Source of the DNA: Anisakis pegreffii
Lineage: Eukaryota; Nematoda; Chromadorea; Rhabditida; Anisakidae
Length of the DNA stretch: 64,000 nt
Assembly (NCBI GenBank): GCA_035041965.1
Contig: JAPYMA010000160.1
Location: forward strand, 62,001 to 126,000
Reading direction: 5' to 3'
Every line of letters begins with the position of its first letter. The first letter of the stretch is position 1. Shown here in pieces: positions 1 to 18,004 of this stretch. A program made the position numbers and the translations under genes. A model generated the notes under the pieces. The model was not told the origin of the DNA and searched no databases. It saw only the letters and a program-made list of their open reading frames with translations.

Positions 1-125
1 CACCTTCTTGCTCGATCCAGATGTTGTGCCTAAAAACAAACTGACTTCATATGATCATTTCCATAACACTTCAACAAATTTCTAAAGTGGAACACAATCA
101 ATGGATTAATTGTGATGTTATTAAA

Positions 126-3100
126 TTAGGTTTTGGATTCACTTCTCGTCGAAACATTTGTTCTGTAGAGGCAGCAATTTGGAGAGCGGTATTCGTAACC
201 TTTATCAGATTCCTTGATGGATTCCTTCTTTTTCTTATGACGTTTCTTTCGTTTACTTTTTGACACTGATGACGACCTTTTCTTCGACTTGCTCTCATCA
301 CCTGACCTTCCGCTGGTTTTACTTCCAGACTCCGCCTTGTTCGAATCACTTGACGGAGTTCTATAAGGCAGACTTTCTGATGCTTACAAATTTATTGATG
401 CTTCCAATAGGATTCAAAGAAGACATGTTGCACTTGATCTTTCACAGTTCGCAAATGATTCACAGAAGTAATTTAGAAACTGTGTTGCCTGAGTTTCAAG
501 GCAAAAAAATGACGGTACAATATCGGTTGTCGTTTAGTCCTCACTCGATCAAGCAACTGGATTACTCTTGTCAAAATTGAAATTTTTTTGAAAATCACGC
601 ATCCAGTATACTTTATTTTAATCGTTCTAGTGATCAGATTCATTGTTGTTTTCAGTTGCACTGTGCTCAATGGCCAAACGAAGCAAGTAAGTGGAAAGTG
701 GAGTGAAAGAGCTCATACTTTGGTTTCATCTCGATATTCGAAGATGGTATCTGAACGGCTGCATAAACAATCGGTGACTGCGTTACAGCACGATTAGGTT
801 GCGCAATTGGCGCTACTGGAGGTGGCTGAACTGCTTGAAGTGGTTGTATATCGTAAGTGGAGGATTCAGCTGAATCTGAGGTCGGTGGGCCGCTTGGATG
901 ATAATGTTGGATTCGAACACCGTTTGGCGTGTACTTGAAGGGTTCCACGACTTGTTCCCCTTGACCACTCTCCTTTAAAGTTGACTAGTGATAAGATGAG
1001 CATTTTATGCTTTTGGTTCAGGTGATCATAACGGATTCGACGATTCTTTAGTCGAACTTTGGATGACTTCGTTGCAGCCTATCTAATTATGAGATAGTAT
1101 CACACTGAATCGAACCCACACATGAAGATTGCATCATATGACGGCTATTGTCATTGATAACCAGTTCAGCATTTAACTGCTCATTGCTAAGTGTCATTTT
1201 TGAACGATATGAACATATGAAGAGAATTACGAAGAGCCAAGAACTACGGTTCATTATGTGTGATTGATGCTCAGTTGCGAATAGTTCAGTGGTGAAATTA
1301 CCTCATAGGGGGTGAAATTAACCATTTTGGGTAATTTGGAGATGTCAAGGAGTAATGGAGGAGGTCGGTAATATTTCCTGCAGTTCTTATGTTGTGATAG
1401 AACGCCATTGTAGTGTTTTTTAACTCGAGTATGTAAATGTGGTTATTTAATGGCAAAATTCTCCCATTTTCTGAGTATCATTAGCTCGTAAGGGTCTAAC
1501 AGGGTTTTCATTCGTTCTCACAGGATTTTCATTCTTTTTCTTGCTGTTGTAATCGCTCTCATAGCTTTTATCACCAAAAGTGTTCTCTTGTACTAATTTC
1601 TCATTCATTTCACTCAACCATTATTGTCAAATTCTCATTCTATCAAATGCACTCTATAATTGATCATCTGACTGTTGAGCAATGATATTCGATTGCTGCA
1701 TTGTTGTTTTCGGCTGTCAACACTCGTCAGCGTATCAAGTAAACAGTATATGCTATAGAATAAGAAACCGATTCTAACTGTGAAGTGAAATGAGACGAAG
1801 TGAATGATAAAAAGTCACGAAGAGAACGGTATTCGCATGTGATAGCTATGAGAGTGAATACAACACGTCTGAAAAGAATGAGAATGCATCTGAATCAGTT
1901 TGAAATGACATTCATGATAAAGACGATGTAACAATCATGATAAAAATGTTATAATCTTAACTTACGGTGCTCCGTAGACTTCCTTGATCAACTCGTTGTG
2001 CCTTTTTAAGTATTTGGATCATGTCATCGACAACCTGAAAAATTCTTCTTCCCATCATTGAGCTGCAAAATGGTCAGTGTGGAAATGAGTGGACAATTAG
2101 AATTAAACGCAATTATGCGGTGACATTGATCCAGCTGCCTGATTATGCATTTGGCCTTCAATTCAGTCTCACTTTTAGCTTGGCGACGTACAATAAGGTT
2201 GAAATTAGCTTGTTGAAATTATTTCAACAGTTGTGGATGCTAATTTTTGGGGAATGCATTCAGAGAATTGATCAAGAGAGAACCTCTTTATCCAGACGAA
2301 CCCTCTTCTTCTTTGCCCTGCTAGATCGCCCTCGTTTCGCACGTTTCGACTTATTTGAAGATCGTCTTCTGCGCTGAAAAACTCCAGAAAGTTTCTGCAT
2401 AAATCATCGGAACAAACTGAATTTCTACTCTCAAAGTTTAGTCTTTGGAAGTTTTCCTTGAAAATTCTCAATTGTCTCATTCAGCAATTCTCATCACCTT
2501 CACCGTAGATTTGGAGAATTGCTTTATGATCACATCTTATTCTATCAGATTGAATGGGATATGTGGAAATCGCCTCTACCCTTTTATTGCTGCTACTCTT
2601 GGTTGACCCGAACTTATCCTTAATTTCCAGTGGATCCCGTAAAGATTGTGTCGGGTCTTCTTGCAGCTGCTCCTGAAATAGTGACGTTTTTGACATTTAT
2701 CCCGAGAAAATAATCATCGTGGATCTGCTCGATTTTGTCTTATCCAAAAACTGCTGGCCATCAACCAACGTCGTATGAAAGTCATCAATCGGAGAAGTCA
2801 GTTCCGGTGGCTGCCAGGCCAGTCGAATCCGACCATCGCTCCGAATTTGCCTTTCTGATGGCCACCGATAGGCTACTTGTTCAAGGGTCAAGCGAAAAAA
2901 AATCTTTTGCTTCTCCATACAGTTCTATCGTAATCATCAACTGATTTATGAATCTGTGAATTTTTAATTAATACATTTTTCTTTTTCTTACACGAGATAC
3001 AAAATGAATACTCCATCATCAGCAGATGCTGAATTTGCAGCGTGTTTTGTTTGTGTGTTCGATCATTTTTCAATGCTAATCACATTCAGTCTTAGACGAC

Positions 3101-3399
3101 TATGTGGGTTACCATATTTTCAACATACTAACCATCTCTTCAGCAGATGCTTTCGCGCATTGTTCAAGCCATAATCTTACACGTTCTTGACATTCTGCCT
3201 AAACAATAAAGATATACTCTAAAAGAAACATTTATTTGAAACAATGTGTGCATTCTACCGTGTCGATTTGAGTCTCTACAATCAATTCTTCGCCTCGTTT
3301 AAGCAGTAAACTTCGAATTTCCATGTGAATCGCCTGGATAGAACATTCATAGGGCTCACGCCAGATTCTCTTTGATAACCTTGAAAGAAAGTTGTCGCT
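126..3399 (-). CDS. Multi-exon gene, unknown identity, basic Ser/Arg/Lys-rich C-terminus (5' end not found)
   Basis: I do not recognise this protein. Exons that join in frame, in transcript order: 3399-3259, 3198-3133, one starting at 2953 (3' end unresolved), a block near 2918-2700 (borders unresolved), one starting at 2672, then 2373-2284, 2034-1966, 972-719 and 360-126 (TAA at 126-128). The first two are phase 0 and end in GTAGAA and GTTAGT donors. 2034-1966 ends in a perfect GTAAGT. The last junction (719 to 360) is phase 2 and restores frame exactly. 2373-2284 encodes a run of Arg/Lys/Ser (starts RRRRSSNKSKRAKR), 972-719 is Pro/Gln/Ser-rich, and the last exon carries clusters such as KSKRKKRHKKKK. 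This suggests a nuclear or RNA-associated protein, but that is inference. Upstream exons beyond 3399 and the start codon are not identified. The 2918-2700 block reads well but its acceptor is unclear. Confidence 0.5.
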
Positions 3400-4296
3400 C
3401 TAAGTTGAACCTATCTGTCTCAATTTTGATTTTCATTTCAATATCCGCTCTCATTTGTGAATGTTGTCCATTATCTTTAAAGTGTGCAACCTCAACTTTT
3501 TGATTGTTTCTTCAACAAATTTTCAATTGATCCAAGTACATCTGTATGAGTGAAAAAGCAGCTCAATTTCATATGAACTCATATCCAGCATTGCGCAAGT
3601 AATTCACACAACTCTTACTGTAGTATAAAAGTAGTAGTATGCTATAATAGCAGCAACTGCCAGGCAACCGCTTACTAATGCCATTTTTTGTTAAAACAAC
3701 TCATGATTGAAATCAGTTTCACTTATAATTCACTAATATATGCAAGCATTTATTCAAATGATCAATTGCATTCACTTGAATAGAATGCAAATTTTTGCAT
3801 TGTGCACAGTGTAAATTGACAATGAATACGCTAATCGAAACCAAGTTTAAGTGACTGATTAGCACGGCGAAGCCAAATGTCGCGGGTCCACTTGTCTGAG
3901 ATCTAATTATCGCTCACTCACTATTTGGCGGTTTAAGACTTGTGGTAGAGCAAATCATCTGTTATCCCCTAATTAAGTTCGATTTATTTGCAACCTGGCT
4001 ACTAGATGTGCTAGTGAAGAATTTCGAAGTGTGGAAACTTTTGCGCTGGATTCAGCTGACTCTACTTTTTTTTTCATCGAATATTAGTGATCTTGATCGG
4101 TCACCGCTCTGTTGTGCTTGCTTATACGAGTTTACGATAGATGGCATTTCGTATTTATTGGGTTTGTTGAAAGTAATTGTCAGCGGGGATTGTCAAAAGT
4201 AATTGTAGTTGTCAAAGTAATTGTCATTATTCTTGTTAAAATCGTCAAAGTTCGAAGTAATTGTCAAAAAACGGTTAATTAGTGGCCAAATTTCAG
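3400..4296. other. Intergenic spacer with short degenerate repeats
   Basis: Between the minus-strand gene and paraplegin. An 86-codon open frame (3942-4202) has no coding character. From about 4168 to 4270 the motif GTAATTGTC / AATTGTCAAA recurs four to five times in a loose array just upstream of the paraplegin acceptor. No promoter motif is recognised. Confidence 0.5.
4286..4296 (+). promoter_or_regulatory. Probable trans-splice (or 5'-most) acceptor of the paraplegin gene
   Basis: The sequence CCAAATTTCAG ends at 4296, seven bases before the paraplegin ATG at 4304. No upstream exon is evident, so a spliced-leader acceptor is the likeliest reading in a nematode. An ATG lies immediately after it at 4297 in another frame. 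Confidence 0.55.
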
Positions 4297-4303
4297 ATGC
4301 AAA

Positions 4304-10129
<5,826 letters not shown>

Positions 10130-10687
10130 CGCTGCATCGATGTGATTCTTATGCTATAGTTTTGATAGATTTCAAACTAGCAATGCGATTTGTTTTGTTT
10201 TGATTTAGGAATATATCAAAGTGATGAAAATCATGCAGTGTTTTCAATGTAATTTTATTATATTGGCTTCAAATCTGATTATTGATTTTGATGATTTGAT
10301 CACAAATGTTGTATGTGAGTTGGTAGTGAGTGATGAATGAAGTATTGAAAGCGTGGTGTCATGTATGAAAAGCTTGTTGTTTTATACGATGCACAATGAA
10401 TTTCATTGTATAGTTTGAATGTGAATGTAAAATTACTGTAAATAAAATAAGGCGATACTGAATAAAAGATTTTATGACCACAGAAGTTGTTTGTCATTTT
10501 GATTGTATTCGTTTAATCGAGTTTCATTAATTGTACATTCTATAAGGTGATCAAGACCGTTAGGAACATGGGGTTGTATGGGAAGTGCGATTGTTTTTAA
10601 AAGATAGTCGCAAACGATTCGAAATTGCTCGCTCGAAACAAAATGATAGTAAGTTCAAGTTCGTTTGTTTGCCAGGTTGAAGGACAC
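10130..10687 (+). promoter_or_regulatory. Paraplegin 3' UTR with poly(A) signals, then RRP1 acceptor
   Basis: AATAAA hexamers occur near 10441 and 10460, about 315-330 bases after the paraplegin stop. A pyrimidine-rich TTTGTTTGCCAG acceptor ends at 10675, twelve bases before the RRP1 start codon, with no upstream RRP1 exon visible. The layout of poly(A) signal, about 215 bases, then acceptor fits nematode trans-splicing and possibly an operon. Confidence 0.5.
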
Positions 10688-13538
10688 ATGGAGGATGCAG
10701 AGATTGTTTTCGCTCAGAAGTTGGCTTCTGGAGAGCCAGTGACTCGTAAAAGAGCACTGAGAACACTGAATGATTGGATACGAAAAGAATCTGCAAGCAA
10801 AGGTTCCTAATTTGCCGATTACCTCTCGTTGCTATAACTGTTATCAGTGTTCTTGTGATCACCAGAATCATTCTGACATATTGCAGTGAGCGTATCATAA
10901 TTTATTCCATGAATACAATTTTCAGTTAATTGAGCTACAATACTTAATTGAAGTGAATGTCATAATTTTCTATAGAGAAGTAAATTTCCTAGAGAATTCA
11001 TTGAAACATATTGATTCAGTAAAGTCGCCAGTCTAAAGTAAGCAATGTTATTCTGTTACGTTGACGGTCTATTTAGAAAAGTTTAGAGTTTGGAGTGGAT
11101 TCAATGGAACGTCTGTGTAAAGGATTACATTATGTGATGTGGATGCAGGATAAAGCGTTACTGCAAGAAGAATTGGCTGATAACATATCGTCACTGCTGA
11201 CTGTCTTCCAGAACGAACAGCAATCTGTTCTATTCATCAAGCAAATGCTTGTGACAGTGTCCGATCAATGGGCACAAATGGATCGTTGGCGAATGGATAA
11301 ATTTTTGATGGTTAGTCGCTCGAGTCTCTAGCTATTTTCCGCACATATCTACTGAATCAATCGCTAGCTTCTGACTTATCTGTTTACGAATTTTGGCTGT
11401 GCATAAAGCGGAGTGTGAAGGCAATCGCGCGACAGAGAGGTTTAGTAGCGATAGAGAGACTTTGAATGATTGTACTGTTTAAATGTTGGTTGGTTATGGA
11501 GAATGAAATTATTAGTGTTGTCGTGTGCTAGAGAATTTATTTATAGAAGTGATTGAGGTTTGAAAATGACTGGTTATTAGTAAGAAGTGTTGTTTGCAGT
11601 TAATGCGTCGATTACTTCGTTCGCTGTTCGTTCATCTTCGTAAGAACGAATGGAATCCGATTTTGGTAGACACTTATATGAAGGCATTTCAAGAGTGTGC
11701 CATATCGTCAGGTGAGTTCATTTAGTTTGAGTGCTTGATGGTTTTGGAGTTTGGGTTGGTATAATCAGTTTTATGTAATCTTATCACATTATCATGATTT
11801 TTTATGAGAATGAGGTTATAAGCTTTCTGTGAATTGTTGGTGAATTGAATTGTTGCAGATAAGAAGTTTTGCGAAGGTTTGAAGTTTCATTTTGCGTCGG
11901 TGTTCCTTGACGAACTGGACTATGCTGGTACGTTTGTGGTGTATTCCACTGGATTTTTTATTTGGTATTTTGAAAAGTTTGGTACAATTTGAAATTTTTG
12001 GAAGGCATTCATTCGTGCATTCACTGTTGCATTCGTGGCGTTTTGCAGGTGGTTTGGAACCAGGAAGAGTGACGGAACTTCTGCGACCGTTTGCGAATCT
12101 GCTTGCTGACAGACAAATCTCGTATGGTGTTGTTCTATTAGTATCGTTTTTATAGCGATTTTATTAATTCGATTCGATCTTTTTGTGAAGATAACGGTAA
12201 AGATAATAGAAATGTGATCGAATTGTAGAGGATATTTGTTCGATTCAATTTTACGAGAGATATTCCTGACGATATTGCACGATTATGCGGATCAGAAAGC
12301 TGCAGCCGCTGAGGCGAGTAACGCCGACGAAGGTGATGAAGATGAACATATGGATGGCGACGAAACGCAGGGCATGGAACAAGAAGAGGAAGAAAGTGGT
12401 GCTGCAGCTAGTGATAGCAGTCGAATAAAGGTTGACTTCTTTGCTGGAAAAATTTTGTGGTTTTGTTGAGCAGAAAACGATTTTTTTTGGTTGTTTTGAA
12501 AGAGGAAGAATCTGCAAGTAGTGCAAAATGATTGGTTGTCATTTGCGACATTTTCAGTTTTAGTCTGAAATTTGCCAGTTCGGAAACATTTATGTAGATG
12601 CATTGTTTCATTACAGTTCAACTATGCGGAAATTGGACAAATGCTATTCGATATTGGGAAGCGTCCGGAAGTGAAAAGTGACCGAAGGAAACGCCTGTAT
12701 AGAGTATCGAAAAGGTTTGGTTGTCTGTCTGTTCGTCGTTTTTCGTTCGTATTTTCGTTTGTCTCTTTAGGATATCTTCGAATGCTTTTGTTATCTCTGA
12801 TTTGGTTCTGCGAATGCTTATTTTTGCGTGTTTTGGTCATTTTGAATTGCAAAAGTGAGATTTGCTATTAGATTGGTGAGGTGAGAGTGGAATTATTTCA
12901 GATTCAAGGCAGCTGATGCTGGTGGAGATCCGTTCAAGATGGTGACGAAAGCAGAAACGCGTCTGAAGGCGCAGATCCCCAAAAAAGAGATGCAAGATGC
13001 CGTTTCAAGATTGCTCAATGAAAAGGCAAAGGATGCACTGCTGAGAAAGAAAGCAAAATTAAGGAAGAAGAAAAGTGGTGCTGAGAAGTATGTTTATAAT
13101 AATGTTATGTTTATTTTTAACAGTTGATTATTATCAATATAAGACTGTTAATTTGAATATTCATCCATTTATTCATTATCATTACGTTCATCACATGCTG
13201 AGTGGTTTTTGTTAATTTTTCATCGAATTATTCCTTCTTTTTTTTCTTAATATTGTTTTTTTCGGTTCATTTGTGACTTCATGCAGGAGTTGTAATTCAT
13301 GACGTTGTAATCAGTGAAGTTGAATAAGATAAATGAATGCGACAGATATGAGAAATCGGATTGCAGGTCGCAAGAAGCGCTCCATAGTGATGCTGAGGAT
13401 CGACCGAAAACCAAATTAGCTAAAAAGATGAAGAAGACGGTACGAAAGAAAGGTGCCATGAAGAGCAGTAGGAAACGTGAAGTTAGTAAACGTGGTGATC
13501 GTAAGAAGAGGCCTAAAGGTGTGAAAGGAAAGAATTGA
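10688..13538 (+). CDS. rrp-1: Ribosomal RNA processing protein 1 (Nop52/NNP-1 family), 9 exons
   Basis: Nucleolar factor for maturation of large-subunit pre-rRNA. Exons 10688-10802, 11087-11310, 11600-11711, 11859-11927, 12049-12121, 12229-12430, 12617-12714, 12902-13087, 13367-13538 join in phase to 416 residues. The Nop52 domain is clear: FAQKLASGEPVTRKRALRTL near the start, then LCKGLHYVMWMQDK and LQEELADNISSLL, then MDRWRMDKFLMLMRRLLRSL. The middle of exon 6 is a Glu/Asp-rich stretch, and the last two exons are a Lys/Arg-rich nucleolar-type tail (KKMKKTVRKK and similar), as in the family. The start was chosen as the first ATG after the acceptor at 10675; the frame is open a little further upstream. 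The gene lies 558 bases after paraplegin on the same strand. Confidence 0.9.
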
Positions 13539-14381
13539 GAAAGAAAATAGATCAACGTTGTGATATGATCGAATATGACTGATTTATTGTCGTTGTTATT
13601 TGGGCTCCTTTTGGGAGAGTTTTGGTTGAAAATTTATATTTTGATGACTCATGGATATGAACATTCATGTGTTGATTTGGTAATCTAATCGTGCGAAATA
13701 ATTCCTTTCTCGAAGGGAATGGAACGAATTGTTATGCGTTTGAACTGAATGTTAAGTGATTGGAACGTTTACGAATTGGATCACTTAAGGTCATTTTGAT
13801 CATAATATTTGTTGATGGATTTTGTGTTGTTATTGCCTGTCTCGTTATTGTTATGTTACATTTCGCTATGGATTTTCTTGTTTGAGAATATTTTATTATT
13901 AATATTATCACGTCATGACTTCTATGGATGTTGATATTGACATTGTTATGAAAATGTTCATTAATAATTCACCATTAACACATTTTGGTTGTTTTGAATT
14001 GTTGTTTTTGTTGTGTTGATGTTGAGTAATAAAATATATTTCCTCAAAATAGGTCGTTATTTTAAGAGATTACATTCGTTCAATAATGTATTAGGTAAAC
14101 GATTAGAGTCGACGTTTTCAATCTGTTCGGTGTTGTCATTGTTGTACCAACCAAAAAACTGTTTAAATGCCCATTTTGAGATGAAGAATAACTGGATGTG
14201 ACGTTGAGATTATTGAGACTTGTGGTGATCGCATCCTAAAACTATAAAAGAAAAGGCGATTTTTTCTTGATTGGAATGGGGAACCTCTTAGACGTGATCG
14301 GATGTGGCAATCAATCATTATTTATTTAAGTGGTTCATTGAGTTTCTTTTTTTGTGCTTAGGTCAGTTTTTAACCTTTCGA
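13539..14381. other. Intergenic, convergent gene ends
   Basis: Holds the RRP1 3' UTR (an AATAAA is present near 14027) and probably the 3' UTR of the minus-strand gene ending at 14382. The 62-codon frame at 14013-14201 shows no coding features. Confidence 0.4.
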
Positions 14382-14556
14382 TTATGTCATCTCAATGTCT
14401 TGTAGTTCATTGTCATAGATGAGCGGAGCCGGTGGACGACGTCGTATTGAATATCGCCATCGCACTGTAATATTAGATTATAGGTCAATTTCAATTTGCT
14501 TTTTTCAGAAACCTTGTTTTTTTTCAGTAGATTCAGTACTTTCTTGTACGGCCCCA
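14382..14556 (-). CDS. Terminal two exons of an unidentified minus-strand gene (partial)
   Basis: Two small exons with good borders: 14556-14513 (acceptor GACTCAG, donor CAAG/GTTTCTG, phase 2 in, phase 1 out) and 14464-14382 (acceptor TATTACAG, ending in TAA at 14382-14384). The joined frame reads about 40 residues: a Glu/Ser/Thr/Lys stretch, then RWRYSIRRRPPAPLIYDNEL and a short acidic end. This looks like the cytoplasmic tail of a membrane protein, but that is inference. A further open segment around 14836-14725 on the same strand, followed by a GTATGT donor at 14707, could be an upstream exon, but its phase does not match directly. The identity is unknown. Confidence 0.4.
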
Positions 14557-15003
14557 CTGAGTCGGATTATTCAGCTATTTTACTGCGTTAACAAATAGAT
14601 ATAATCTGCGAGTTTAGATATATTGGTGCCGTTGAAACTTTTAGTTCTCATTTTATCGAAACATTAAATGGAAACCTCAAACGTGAGTTCCATTGCCCAA
14701 AACATACCTATCTGTATACATACGCGGTGTTCATCAGTTATGTGTACATATATTCTGAAGTATCTGCGATAATCCCAGGATATTACTTTCAATTTGGGGC
14801 AAGTCTTTAACGAACTCTATCCATCCTTTATTATCATATAATCAGGTAATGTTATGCAAAGATAACATTTATAAAAATCGAGATTATATAGTTGATGAGA
14901 TGCAAACTGAGCCGTGAAATCGCTCTGCTGCGCGATCATTTTGCGCGATTCCGATGAAATCTCCAGCTTCAGATCAAGTTTGAACACTGATATCGTTCAC
15001 GCA

Positions 15004-16613
15004 ATGGTATCAACAACGAATTGCAACATACTGTCACTATTCGTCGTATCTTTCATTTTCATATTCTCACGATCAGGCGTCACCTGTCAGCCACCTCATG
15101 ATAACAGTCATTCTCAGTTAGTAGTCGATGAGCAGCACAAAAACAGTGCCATTGATGAGGTATGGTACTTCATTCAACGTTCGTTTGAACCTTTTATTTG
15201 TTCTGCTGTGTTCCTTTCAGTTTATCATTTAGTGCTATTTTTTACCTCTTTGCAGCCGGTTTCTGCAGCATTATTCAGTTTTTTCATGCTATCTTTAAAG
15301 TTATGTTGTATAACTCCTATACCATCAATAATAAGTGCTGAAGGTGAATGTACTTGAATTTCAAAGTACTAGCTCTTCAGATAAGAGATCCTTGTTGCAG
15401 TTTTGAAACTGAAAACTTGACATGATCATTGGATCAATATATTTTTATCAAGTTGTTGAATTGCTCCAGTTGTTGATTAGTTTATCAAATCAGTCTTTTA
15501 GATCAGATCTACGGAACCAGAATTAGACACGATGTCTGCTAGAGGAAACTCACAGTAATGTATCTACTACTTCAAAAAAATACACTCAAATTTCCTGAAT
15601 CCACATCAGAAAAATTCAAAATATTGCAGAATGATCACAAGGAGATAGAATTAGATGGGAGCGATGATATGCCGAAACGTTCCCATCCACAATTTCAACG
15701 AGAAACAATCGATGATGTCGAAGAAAACATTGTGAAGAAGTATTTGACCGATGGAGTGCGCATGTTTATCAGTTCATTGTCATTTTCTCATTATTATTCT
15801 CTTTGCAATTGCGTGAAGCATTTCTATTGAAATGAAAATTCTCGAACAAAACTCTAACTTCATAACGAAAACACGTACTGAGAACGAGTATCTGCTGGAA
15901 ATTTTAATCAAAAATGCCTTAAGAAGCATATTTCCAGCAGAAAAACCTTGACATGCTACTATGTTATCGTGTCATCGGATTGCATAAAATCTTTTCATCA
16001 TTCCACAAAAAACATGGTCTAGACATGACGTAATCAAAGAAAGCATAATGAGAGTTGTTGAATGAGCGATAAGCCCGCTAAACCAGTTCACCAAATCAAC
16101 ATCTACGAGAGAAGCGTCACGCAAATTCAATGTTTATCTCATTCACATATGAAGGCGATCTCGTATGAGTGAATTGAGCTCAATTAGACATGGAGGCTTA
16201 ATTACTACTCATTTACTGGAGCTAAATGAAGTTTTTCATTGAATAGTTGAAGGTTTCTTGTGTGGAGAGCTTAAATTCAAATAGCTAACAATAATTCCAA
16301 GAGCTTGATCACATTCGAATACTTATTCAGTCATAACTTCCTTGAATATTGCCACTATGATTATCATTCACCATTATCACTTTTAGTATTTCTATCTCTC
16401 GTTCAGCAACAGGATCAAATGTCTGGATTGCTATATATGGGTAGATCAATGGATGTACCATCGGATCAACTTGGAAATTTACTCGACAATTACTTGGACA
16501 GTGTGCTTGATCAATCATCCCTCTTGGAGCTTGCCGACGAAATCGAGTTGAATCGACAGAAACGCCCATCGTCAAGTGTTCGAACCGAATCGTTCAGAAT
16601 AAACTTCAATTAA
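15004..16613 (+). CDS. Small secreted precursor, candidate neuropeptide gene, 3 exons
   Basis: Exons 15004-15159, 15630-15755 and 16407-16613 (TAA) are all phase 0 and give 162 residues. The first 25-30 residues are a signal peptide (hydrophobic LSLFVVSFIFIF core, then VTCQ). The rest is acidic, with basic cleavage sites KR at 68-69, KK at 88-89 and KR at 146-147, plus GR at 106-107. Cutting after KK and before GR would free a 16-residue peptide ending LLYM with glycine as amide donor. The region 108-142 is acidic and predicted helical. I know no peptide family with this exact motif. It could also be a non-peptide secreted protein. The donor after 15755 (GTGCGC) is weak but is the only phase-0 choice. 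Confidence 0.55.
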
Positions 16614-18004
16614 GTCATGTCAAATCTCAATGAAGTCAAAAGTTCCAACCGTAAATATGGTTCGAAAACTTGATAAGTTGTTTTCGATTAGGAATGTATA
16701 TGTGTACATATTCAACTTGTTGTGTCAAATTATTTCCGATGTTTGTGCATTTTGTTGATATAACATTTGACTGTTAACTTCACTTCTGATCATTCAAACG
16801 GCAGATATTATTTGTACTTATTGAATTGTTTGCTTCAAAATGTGAGAAAGCAAATACATGATCACAATAACAATGATAATAGTGATAACCGTACGTGACT
16901 TTGTTTGTTTACAATCATTTGGATTGCATTGTTCACTGTCATAAATGATATTTACTTGAATGCGGATGGTTGATCAATTGAAACTAGTTTCTACACTGTT
17001 CCACATTCTCAGTTGTCACATGCTCAAACTTATTCCTAAAGAAGAAAACTTCCACAACGAATAACGATAATGTTTCCATTCGCTTATTCATTAACTCTTC
17101 GACCAAATCATTAATAAGCATTCGATAAAACTCTCATGAATGTGCATCCAAGACAGCAAGTGTAATATTCAAAATGTGCATGAATCATATATTATACATT
17201 ATGAATGAATGATTGAGACGTGTAAGAAATAACATATTGCATAATACTCGTAGTAAGGAAATATCTTTAAATGAGACTGACTATCTTAGGCAATCGCGCC
17301 ACAATACAGATTTAAACATTGAGAAGATCAAATGCTGATCTATTAATCCAAATAGAATAATGAAATTTAGAACGTAGCACTATAATAATTCATCAAACTG
17401 ATAGCGATAAATCCGTACAATTCATGCAGCATTACCGTTACATTCTATCCAACTTGATGAACGCTGGATCAGTATGGAATGATAGAAGGAATAAAGTATG
17501 ATATACATACGTTTAATGTGATAAATTAACAAGTTTATGAGAAATACTTTAGATGAATACGGTATCGCAAAGCCATTGCTGTAAAAAGGCACACATTCAT
17601 TCATAAATGATAATAGACGTGATTGCATCGTATTATAGCTGACAATGTATTAAGCAAATTTACGAACGAATCACATTCGAAAGATCTGACACTAGAAACG
17701 TTGAAAATCAACACGGAACTGGGGTTCGGAATTGCTCAAAATAAATACATCTCTTATGTTTTCCACCTAAATCATCTAACCGCAACTCACGGTCAAGTGC
17801 TGTTGGAAAAACTGTATCAGATGAATTCTTTGACTTACATTCTCCAGAGGAACGATCTAGAACAATACGTATCGTTATGTCATCATGAAATTACAATATG
17901 CAATTAAGAAATTTTTGTGTAAATCACATTGAAAAAGCTCCGAGACCTTAACGGATATCTTCATTTTACATTGGGTTCCCTCAGAACTTCACTGATTCAT
18001 AATT
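16614..18004. other. Intergenic, no gene supported
   Basis: AT-rich spacer. A 94-codon plus-strand frame at 17623-17907 has no splice context or recognisable motif and is not accepted as a gene. Confidence 0.4.

Noticed and set aside
12251..12621. Several minus-strand frames of 67-109 codons
   Set aside because: They overlap the acidic exon of RRP1 antisense. The Phe/Ser/Ala-rich products are typical shadows of Glu/Lys-rich coding sequence.
17623..17907. 94-codon plus-strand frame
   Set aside because: No signal peptide, domain or splice partner. Its length is expected by chance in a window this size.
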